Of a stretch of 64,000 nucleotides of DNA, positions 58,003 to 64,000 are shown piece after piece; within the stretch, counting starts at the first letter, position 1, and every line of letters starts with the position of its first letter. The notes below the pieces were generated by a model that saw nothing but the letters and a program-made list of their open reading frames with translations, was not told the DNA's origin and did not search any database. This DNA is from JALYTZ01 sp036559125 (GTDB taxonomy: Bacteria > Vulcanimicrobiota > Vulcanimicrobiia > Vulcanimicrobiales > Vulcanimicrobiaceae), in the NCBI GenBank assembly GCA_036559125.1, contig DATBTT010000048.1, positions 4,259 to 68,258 on the forward strand. The letters are read 5' to 3'. The position numbers and the translations under genes were made by a program.

Positions 58003-59075
58003 CCGCTACCGCGCCGATCGAGACGGCCGCGCCGTCCGCCAGCCTCGTCCAAGTCAACGATCTTTATAAGTACTTTCCGATTCATGCCGGGCTGCTGTCG
58101 CGACACATAGGCGACGTGAAAGCCGTCGACGGCGTGAGCTTCGACATTCGCAAAGGCGAAACGCTCGGGCTCGTGGGGGAGTCCGGCTCCGGTAAAACGA
58201 CCATCGGCCGCATGCTCTTGAAGCTGCTGGCCGCAACCAGCGGCGAAGTCATTTTCGAGGGTCGCGACATTCTGAAACTGCAACGCAGCGAGGTTCGCGC
58301 GCTCCGTAAGGACATGCAGATCATATTTCAGGATCCGTTCGCAAGCCTGAATCCGCGCATGACCGTGGGCGACATCGTGGGCGAACCGCTGCGCATTCAT
58401 CACATCGCGCAAGGGAAGGCTTCGGAAGCGCGCGTGCAAGAACTGCTCAAGCTCGTCGGCTTGCAGCCGTATCACGCCAATCGGTATCCACACGAGTTCT
58501 CGGGCGGCCAGCGCCAACGCGTCGGGATCGCGCGCGCGCTCGCGGTCGATCCGAAGTTCATCGTCTGCGACGAACCGGTCTCCGCGCTGGACGTCTCCAT
58601 TCAGGCGCAGGTCATCAACTTGCTCGAAGACCTGCAACACCAACTTGGTTTGACCTACTTGTTCATCGCCCACGACCTGTCGGTCGTACGGCATATTTCG
58701 ACGCGCGTAGCGGTCATGTACGTGGGCAAGATCGTCGAAGTCGCCGACCGCGACTCGATGTACTTAAACCCGCTGCATCCGTACACGCAAGCGTTGCTCT
58801 CGGCTATTCCGATTCCCGACCCGCGCGTCGAGCGCCGCCGCAAGCGCATCGTGCTCACGGGCGACATCCCGTCACCGGTCAATCCGCCCTCGGGATGCCG
58901 CTTTCACACGCGTTGTCCGGTCGCATTCGATCGCTGCACCGTGGAAGAGCCACCGCTCACCGAATACGCCCCCGGGCATCGCGCAGCGTGTCACTGGGTC
59001 GAAGAACACGGCGGCCAAGCCCCCGATCTGGTAAGCGGTCCAGCGGTCCTACCCCCCATCCAACCGTCACCCTGA
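57999..59075 (+). CDS. oppF: Oligopeptide/dipeptide ABC transporter ATPase OppF/DppF
   Basis: A 358-residue ATPase, second of the pair. Walker A is GESGSGKTTIG, the signature FSGGQRQRVGIARAL, Walker B IVCDEPVSALDVS and the H-loop FIAHDLSVVRH. The C-terminal PPSGCRFHTRCPV segment is the usual Opp/Dpp domain. It overlaps oppD by 4 bases (ATGA) and starts with GTG 57999. Its last codons and stop (59065-59075) lie inside a copy of the dispersed repeat, so the repeat probably inserted at, or replaced, the 3' end of the gene. Confidence 0.95.
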   Translation: MTATAPIETAAPSASLVQVNDLYKYFPIHAGLLSRHIGDVKAVDGVSFDIRKGETLGLVGESGSGKTTIGRMLLKLLAATSGEVIFEGRDILKLQRSEVRALRKDMQIIFQDPFASLNPRMTVGDIVGEPLRIHHIAQGKASEARVQELLKLVGLQPYHANRYPHEFSGGQRQRVGIARALAVDPKFIVCDEPVSALDVSIQAQVINLLEDLQHQLGLTYLFIAHDLSVVRHISTRVAVMYVGKIVEVADRDSMYLNPLHPYTQALLSAIPIPDPRVERRRKRIVLTGDIPSPVNPPSGCRFHTRCPVAFDRCTVEEPPLTEYAPGHRAACHWVEEHGGQAPDLVSGPAVLPPIQPSP

Positions 59076-59114
59076 GCCCGTCGAAGGGCCCGTCACCCTA
59101 AGCCTCTCGAGGCA
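59065..59114. repeat. Two direct copies of the REP-like repeat at the oppF end
   Basis: CGTCACCCTGAGCCCGTCGA begins at 59065 (24-base copy to 59088) and a degenerate copy, CGTCACCCTAAGCCTCTCGA, runs 59091-59114, in direct orientation. The first copy supplies the oppF stop codon TGA at 59073-59075. Between oppF and the ettA gene. Confidence 0.75.
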
Positions 59115-59141
59115 CCCGTAACCGCGTGAGGACCACCCAGG

Positions 59142-60809
59142 ATGCAATACGTGTATACGATGCAGCGCGTCGGCAAAACCGTGCCGCCGAAGCGTCAGAT
59201 ACTTAAAGACATATCGCTTAGTTTTTTCCCGGGTGCGAAAATCGGCATACTCGGGCTCAACGGCGCTGGAAAGTCGACGCTGCTGCGCATCATGGCCGGG
59301 ATCGATACGGAGATCGACGGCGTAGCCGAAGCGATGCCGAATCTCACGGTTGGCTACTTGGAGCAAGAACCGAAACTCGATCCGCAAAAAACCGTGCGCG
59401 AAACGGTCGAAGAAGGTTTGAGCGAGTTGCTCTCGGTGCGTACGCGCCTCGACGAAATCTACGCCGCGTACGGCGAACCCGATGCCGACATCGACGCGCT
59501 CGCGAACGAACAAGCCAAGCTTGAAGCCAGCCTGTTCGCGCAAGACGGCGACGACGTCGAACAACAGTTGGAGATCGCTGCGGACGCGCTGCGCTTACCC
59601 GCATGGGACGCTAAGATCGGACCGCTTTCGGGCGGCGAAAAGCGGCGCGTCGCGTTGTGTCGTTTGCTGCTCTCTAAGCCGGGAATGCTCTTACTCGACG
59701 AGCCAACGAACCATCTCGACGCCGAAAGCGTCGAATGGCTCGAGCAGTTCCTACAACGTTTTCCGGGCACCGTCGTAGCCGTAACGCACGACCGGTATTT
59801 TCTGGATAATGCGGCGGAATGGATCCTCGAACTCGACCGCGGTCGCGGCATTCCGTGGAAGGGCAATTATAGTTCCTGGCTGGATCAAAAGCAGGAACGC
59901 CTCGCGCAAGAAGAAGCCTCCGAATCCGCTCGTCAGAAGGCGCTCAAGCGCGAACTCGAGTGGGTGCGCTCGGGGACGAAAGGGCGCCAGAGCAAGAGTA
60001 AGAGCCGCCTGGCGCGCTTTGAGGAACTGTCGAGTTACGAATATCAGCGTCGCAACGAAACGCAAGAGATCTTCATTCCGGTTGCCGAGCGTTTGGGCGA
60101 TCAGGTGATCGACTTCGCGGGAGTACGTAAGGGATACGGCGACCGCCTTTTGATGGACGATGTGAACTTTCGCATTCCGGCGGGTGCGATTGTCGGGATA
60201 ATCGGTCCTAACGGCGCGGGCAAGTCGACGCTGTTCCGCATGATCGCAGGCAAAGAGCAACCCGACGCCGGCCAAATCCGCATCGGCCCGACCGTAAAGC
60301 TTGCGGTCGTCGATCAAAGCCGCGAATCGCTCCAGGATGCGAAGACCGTGTTCGAAGACGTCAGCGGAGGGCTAGATCTTGTCAAAGTCGGAAAATTCGA
60401 GATGCCGTCGCGCGCGTATCTCGGACGGTTCAACTTCAAAGGCGGCGATCAACAGAAGGCCGTCGGTACGTTGTCGGGCGGCGAGCGCGGCCGGCTTCAT
60501 CTCGCGAAGACGTTGCTGACCGGCGCCAACGTGCTGTTGCTGGACGAGCCGTCCAACGACCTCGACGTCGAAACCCTGCGAGCCCTTGAGGACGCGCTGG
60601 GAGAGTTCGCCGGCACCGTGATGGTCATCAGTCACGACCGCTGGTTCCTCGACCGCATTGCAACGCACATCATCGCATTCGAAGGCGATTCGAACGTTTT
60701 CTTTTTTGAAGGCAACTATCACGAATACGAAGCCAACAAAGTAGCGCGCCTCGGCGAAGAAGCCGCCAAACCGCATCGCATCCGATACCGCCCCCTCTCG
60801 ATTACGTAG
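59142..60809 (+). CDS. ettA: Energy-dependent translational throttle protein EttA (ABC-F)
   Basis: A 555-residue soluble ABC-F protein with two ATPase domains. It has Walker A motifs GLNGAGKSTLL and GPNGAGKSTLF, signatures LSGGEKRRVAL and LSGGERGRLHL, Walker B motifs LLDEPTNHLD and LLDEPSNDLD, and the linker with basic Lys/Arg-rich arm (RQKALKRELEWVRSGTKGRQSKSKSRLARF). That long basic linker and the start YTMQRVGKTVPPKRQILKDI identify EttA, which binds the ribosome E site and gates translation initiation by ATP/ADP ratio. It has no membrane part. Confidence 0.95.
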   Translation: MQYVYTMQRVGKTVPPKRQILKDISLSFFPGAKIGILGLNGAGKSTLLRIMAGIDTEIDGVAEAMPNLTVGYLEQEPKLDPQKTVRETVEEGLSELLSVRTRLDEIYAAYGEPDADIDALANEQAKLEASLFAQDGDDVEQQLEIAADALRLPAWDAKIGPLSGGEKRRVALCRLLLSKPGMLLLDEPTNHLDAESVEWLEQFLQRFPGTVVAVTHDRYFLDNAAEWILELDRGRGIPWKGNYSSWLDQKQERLAQEEASESARQKALKRELEWVRSGTKGRQSKSKSRLARFEELSSYEYQRRNETQEIFIPVAERLGDQVIDFAGVRKGYGDRLLMDDVNFRIPAGAIVGIIGPNGAGKSTLFRMIAGKEQPDAGQIRIGPTVKLAVVDQSRESLQDAKTVFEDVSGGLDLVKVGKFEMPSRAYLGRFNFKGGDQQKAVGTLSGGERGRLHLAKTLLTGANVLLLDEPSNDLDVETLRALEDALGEFAGTVMVISHDRWFLDRIATHIIAFEGDSNVFFFEGNYHEYEANKVARLGEEAAKPHRIRYRPLSIT

Positions 60810-60824
60810 CGCACCCCGAAGCCC

Positions 60825-60863
60825 CGTCACCCTGAGCCTGTCGAAGGGCAGCCTGTCGAAGGG
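60825..60863. repeat. REP-like repeat, full plus partial copy
   Basis: A full 24-base copy starts CGTCACCCTGAGCCTGTCGA (60825-60848) and a shorter piece, GCCTGTCGAAGGG (60851-60863), follows. Located between the convergent ettA and second ADOP genes. Confidence 0.8.
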
Positions 60864-60865
60864 CG

Positions 60866-63445
60866 CTATTCGTATCTCAGGGTGACTGCCGGATCCACGC
60901 GGATGATGCGCAGCGCGGGCACAACTGCGGCGAACGCGCTGCACGAGAGCAGCAGTAATGTCGTGCCGGCGAAAGCCGTTGCATCAAACGGCGAGGTTTG
61001 AAACAACTGGTCGGCGATGGCGCGCGTAGCAAACGCTGACATCACGATGCCCACGCCGATACCGATAGCGCTTTGAACGAGCGCGCGCGCGACTATGCGA
61101 TTCAGGATCGTGGCGGGGTGGGCGCCTAGCGCCATGCGAATGCCGATTTCGTGATAACGGCGCTGAACCGAATAGGAGACGATGCTGTACACACCCGCGA
61201 GCGCTAGCACTAACGCGAGCACTGCGAGTGCGCCGAGCAAAAGCAAACTCAGACGAGTGCGCGATGTGTCCTGCGCCATCGAATCGGGCAGCGAGACGAT
61301 CGGTGGCGTCCCCAACGACGGATCGAGTTGCCGCACGATCGCGCCGACATCCTTTGCCAGGGGAGAAGCGCCTCGCGCCGTGCGCACGACGATTTGAAAG
61401 AACGGCGTCGGCTGGTCGGTAAACGGCACGTAGACGAGTGGTTGCGACGCGCCCGTCAGGGAATCGCGCGTATCGGCGGCGATGCCTACGATCCGCCACG
61501 CGTGCGCCGGTACGCAGCCGATGCGTTTCCCGAGCGCGTTGCCGCGGGGGAAGAAGCGCTTCACGAAGGCCCGATCTACGATCGCAACGGGCGGCCCGGT
61601 CGTATCCTCACCGATAAAGGCTCGCCCGCGCGGCAGCCCAATTTTCATGAGCCGCATATAATTTGGGGAAACGGCGTTGATGCCGACTTCGTTTTTGAGA
61701 TTTGCGGGGCCCGACAACGACGCAGGCCGCCCGGCGATGCATATCGTTGCGCGCATGGAAAACGCATGCGAAAACGGAACCATCTGTGCGATCGAAGCGC
61801 CTTGAACGCCGGGAATCTCTCGAATCCGTTGAGCGATGCGCCTCGCGAGCATCGGATGTTGATTGCGTAGTTCTCCACCTGGAGTTTGTTCGATAAACTG
61901 CGCGGCGTACAGGTTGCGAGAATCGAACCCGACGTTCACCTTCGTCATAGTAACGAAACTACGTAGTAAAAGACCCGAGCAGACCAACAACGTACATGCA
62001 ATGGCGATCTCGGCCCCGACGAGCGTTGCGCGCACGCCCGATCCGCGTACCACACCGCGCTCATTTGCGAACCCTCCGCCGGAGACCGCAGCGCGCCAAA
62101 TCGCGGGAAGCAGCCCGGCCAGGATGGTTACGGCCACCGTCAGGCCGCAAACATACAACAGGACGCTGAGGTTAAGCGTCGTCGATGGAGCTCGCGGGAA
62201 TGCCGGCATTGCGGAGAGGGCCGCCGGAAGCGCCGCGCCCGCGAGTAACAAGCCCAGAACAGAGCCGCAGAATGCCAGAACCAGCGTTTCGCACATGACC
62301 TGAGCGTAGATCGCGCGCCCGGTCGCACCCAACGACGAACGGACCGAGAACTCGCCGTCGCGCGCCGCGGCGCGTGCCACCAATAGGTTTGCGACGTTAG
62401 CGCAAGCGATCAGTACGACGCCGCTCACCGCGGCGAAGACGACGAACAAGAACCGGCGCGCGCTTCCGAAAATCGCCGCGCTAAGAGATCGCACGTCATA
62501 TGTATTCGAGGGCTCGCCGGGGGCGTGCGGCCCGGCTTTGTTTTGGTTAATCCGGGAGATGTCAGCTCGTGCTGCGTTCCAATTCGTTCCGTCACGCAAG
62601 CTAACGATCGGAAATACCGCCGGTGACAACGCAACGCCTTGCGCGCTCGCAACCGCCGGCTTGGAAGCGTTCGTCCACACGTCGTCCGCTAGCAACGTGC
62701 TCGGTAGGGGATCTACCATTCCTCTCGGCGCGACGCCGACGATCGTGTATTGCATACGGTCGAGCACGATGTGCCGGCCTAAAATAGTGGGGACGGCACC
62801 GAAGTCGCTGTGCCAGAGCGCATCCGAAATGACGGCTTGGTTCGTCGCCATACCGCGCTTCTGGAAAAATATGCCGAGTTCCGGACGAACGCCCAGTACG
62901 GCAAAGTAATTCGGACTAACGGAGACGCGGCCGACCACCCGTTGGTTCGAACCCGCGCGCATGCGGGAGTTGTCGAACGAGGCAGTCGTCATCGCCCCGA
63001 ACGCATGCGATGCTGCAAATATCCGGCGCGCGTCTTTCATCGTGAGCGACTCGAGCCTATTTGTTCCCAAAGAATCCGCGTTTGGAATTATGGAAAGAAT
63101 TCCCAGACGATCGGCATTTGCGTAAGGCAGCGGTTTCAGCAGCACCGTATCGAGAATGCTGAAGACGACAGCGTTGCCGGCGATTGCAAGCGCGAGCGTT
63201 CCTACCACGACCGCGGTGAAGACCGGTGTTTTTCGCAGCATGCGAACGGCGTACTCCAGGTCTCGCCATAACCACTCCACGCGCATGCCGATTGCCGTCA
63301 CCACGAGATCCCATGCCGCGTGCAGCAAAAGGCGCGGCTCGTGCCGCTCTTCCAAATCGGCCATGATCTCCGAGCGATACTCCCGCCGAAACTCGCCCGG
63401 GTATGCGAGCAGCAGCAGCGCGAAGAGCATTCGGAGAGCATTCAT
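60866..63445 (-). CDS. ABC transporter permease, ADOP type (second copy)
   Basis: An 859-residue permease of the same type as the gene at 24139. It has the short N-terminal extension (LLLAYPGEFRREYRSEIMADLEERHEP), first unit start RMLRKTPVFTAVVVGTLALAIAGNAVVF, first FtsX part with IACANVANLLVARAAARDGE, second unit FtsX part GVYSIVSYSVQRRYHEIGIRMALGAH, and C-terminal RIIRVDPAVTLRYE. Here no adaptor or ATPase gene follows (ettA is convergent), so this one is a true orphan permease. The start at 63445 overlaps the padR stop by 4 bases (ATGA). Confidence 0.92.
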   Translation of the reverse strand: MNALRMLFALLLLAYPGEFRREYRSEIMADLEERHEPRLLLHAAWDLVVTAIGMRVEWLWRDLEYAVRMLRKTPVFTAVVVGTLALAIAGNAVVFSILDTVLLKPLPYANADRLGILSIIPNADSLGTNRLESLTMKDARRIFAASHAFGAMTTASFDNSRMRAGSNQRVVGRVSVSPNYFAVLGVRPELGIFFQKRGMATNQAVISDALWHSDFGAVPTILGRHIVLDRMQYTIVGVAPRGMVDPLPSTLLADDVWTNASKPAVASAQGVALSPAVFPIVSLRDGTNWNAARADISRINQNKAGPHAPGEPSNTYDVRSLSAAIFGSARRFLFVVFAAVSGVVLIACANVANLLVARAAARDGEFSVRSSLGATGRAIYAQVMCETLVLAFCGSVLGLLLAGAALPAALSAMPAFPRAPSTTLNLSVLLYVCGLTVAVTILAGLLPAIWRAAVSGGGFANERGVVRGSGVRATLVGAEIAIACTLLVCSGLLLRSFVTMTKVNVGFDSRNLYAAQFIEQTPGGELRNQHPMLARRIAQRIREIPGVQGASIAQMVPFSHAFSMRATICIAGRPASLSGPANLKNEVGINAVSPNYMRLMKIGLPRGRAFIGEDTTGPPVAIVDRAFVKRFFPRGNALGKRIGCVPAHAWRIVGIAADTRDSLTGASQPLVYVPFTDQPTPFFQIVVRTARGASPLAKDVGAIVRQLDPSLGTPPIVSLPDSMAQDTSRTRLSLLLLGALAVLALVLALAGVYSIVSYSVQRRYHEIGIRMALGAHPATILNRIVARALVQSAIGIGVGIVMSAFATRAIADQLFQTSPFDATAFAGTTLLLLSCSAFAAVVPALRIIRVDPAVTLRYE

Positions 63446-63783
63446 GCCGGCGTGCTTGCGGGCAGGAGCTTGCAACGGTGTGCCATTCGTATCGCTTGCT
63501 CAAGTCGAGCGGCCTCGGCTTGGGCGATACGCCGGCCTCGCGGAGAGAGCCGGTAGGTTCGGCGGCGCGGATCGTCGTTGGTTCCGGTGGTCTCCGCTAT
63601 CCATCCATCGGCAAGCATTTGGCGCACGATCGGATAGAGCGTGCCGGGCGTGATCTGCACCGAGCCTCCAGTCGCCGCGGCGACTGCTTGTGCAATCGCG
63701 TAGCCGTGCGCTTCGCCTTCGGCTAGCACCAGCAATATGTAAAACGAGCGTGGGCTCAGGGGAAGAACGTCCTCGAACGGCAT
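63442..63783 (-). CDS. PadR family transcriptional regulator (second copy)
   Basis: A 113-residue winged-helix regulator related to the one at 23792: FYILLVLAEGEAHGYAIAQAVAAATGG, GTLYPIVRQMLADGWI and RRRTYRLSPRGRRIAQAEAARLEQA. The start at 63783 has CGAGGTG four bases upstream and gives a standard N-terminus, while longer readings add an unrelated leader. It overlaps the ADOP permease by 4 bases. A promoter/operator like that of the first padR gene lies just upstream. Confidence 0.93.
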   Translation of the reverse strand: MPFEDVLPLSPRSFYILLVLAEGEAHGYAIAQAVAAATGGSVQITPGTLYPIVRQMLADGWIAETTGTNDDPRRRTYRLSPRGRRIAQAEAARLEQAIRMAHRCKLLPASTPA

Positions 63784-63799
63784 AGGCACCTCGTAATAT

Positions 63800-63843
63800 G
63801 ATATAACGAAGTTCAATATATCGGATATCGATTCGTTCGTCAA
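63800..63843 (-). promoter_or_regulatory. padR (second copy) promoter with operator-like repeat
   Basis: On the minus strand TTGACG (63843-63838), a 17-base spacer and TATATT (63820-63815) make a good promoter. GATATA (63800-63805) and TATATC (63817-63822) form an inverted repeat across the -10 box, 11 bases apart. Layout and AT-rich half-sites match the other padR promoter. Confidence 0.6.
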
Positions 63844-63937
63844 GACTAGCCGGTTCCGCAAAGCAGTGCGCTCCAAGGATGTTCGTGCTTGCGGGAGCAA
63901 CGGTGGCGAAGTATGTGAACTCGCGTGGGGATCTTGC

Positions 63938-64000
63938 GTGAACAAGTTAGCGCGTCGACTCAATGCGTTCGATGCTACGCTCATCGTTATGGGCGGCATC
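63938..64000 (+). CDS. Amino-acid permease, N-terminal fragment cut by the window edge
   Basis: The first 21 codons of a plus-strand gene starting GTG 63938 read (M)NKLARRLNAFDATLIVMGGI. The part LNAFDATLIVMGGI is the typical start of APC-superfamily amino-acid permeases (L-x-x-x-DATMIVIGGI). It has a GGGG 8 bases upstream. Divergent from the padR-ADOP pair across about 150 bases. Only the start is visible, so the family call is provisional. Confidence 0.6.
   Translation, partial: MNKLARRLNAFDATLIVMGGI

Noticed and set aside
1..64000. tRNA, rRNA, CRISPR, IS element or prophage
   Set aside because: I saw no cloverleaf with a TTCGA arm in intergenic gaps, no direct-repeat/spacer array and no transposase or phage gene. 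The gaps are too short for rRNA. A tRNA missed by eye remains possible.

Overview
This is a gene-dense, GC-rich stretch of bacterial chromosome with about 60 protein genes, short intergenic gaps, many 1-28 base start/stop overlaps, and no rRNA, tRNA, CRISPR or insertion sequence that I can see. A CpaC-type secretin, a Blc-type lipocalin and several lipoproteins point to a diderm cell. The mix of duplicated orphan-permease (ADOP-type) ABC genes under PadR regulators, a Tad pilus locus, DXP isoprenoid synthesis and NTPase-TPR regulators fits an uncultured soil-type lineage. My impression is Candidatus Eremiobacterota/Vulcanimicrobiota (WPS-2), but that is a guess from gestalt and no marker gene here proves it.

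Layout. 0-5 kb: a DUF5996 gene, a doxX/VOC/NTF2-like operon divergent from an HxlR-SCP2 regulator, and a DEAD-box helicase. 5-13 kb: a large STAND NTPase-TPR protein ending in an HD-GYP domain, a sedolisin-like lipoprotein, a possible toxin-antitoxin pair and a penicillin-acylase-family enzyme. 12.9-17.3 kb: a selenoneine-type cluster, with senB on the minus strand divergent from senA, a DUF318-type permease, and selD/senC. The selD gene reads in full only if an in-frame UGA is decoded as selenocysteine at the catalytic position, and a nested hairpin surrounds that codon. 17-24 kb: an anti-sigma-type ATPase, a lipoprotein, a TPR/ATP-grasp protein, an AhpD-like protein, an MscS channel and a PAS-GAF-PP2C phosphatase. 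23.8-28.7 kb: padR, ADOP permease, HlyD-type adaptor and ABC ATPase. 28.8-39.3 kb: a zinc-ribbon protein, an MFS transporter, a ROK kinase, small membrane proteins, an isochorismatase-fold enzyme, an alpha/beta hydrolase, GerMN protein, AMIN-amidase, glutamate racemase, a lipocalin and a PAP2-like membrane protein.

39.4-50.9 kb is a Tad (Flp) pilus locus in two divergent arms. The minus arm carries the secretin, a Flp-like pilin, three TadE/G-like pseudopilins and a CAP-like lipoprotein. The plus arm carries a secreted protein, the Flp pilin, CpaA, CpaB, a fused CpaE-CpaF ATPase, TadB, TadC and a second prepilin peptidase. 51-64 kb: DUF192, a GT87 glycosyltransferase behind an NTPase/winged-helix regulator, dxs, secG, oppD-oppF, ettA, a second padR-ADOP pair, and the first codons of an amino-acid permease at the right edge.

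Functionally, senB + senC + senA should make selenoneine from selenide, a UDP-sugar and hercynine. The hercynine synthase EgtD is not in the window, nor are the selenocysteine decoding genes selA, selB and selC, so these must lie elsewhere if the reading is right. A family of about 20-base palindromic repeats (core CACCCTGAGCCTGTCGAAG) sits between genes at five places, mostly between convergent genes.
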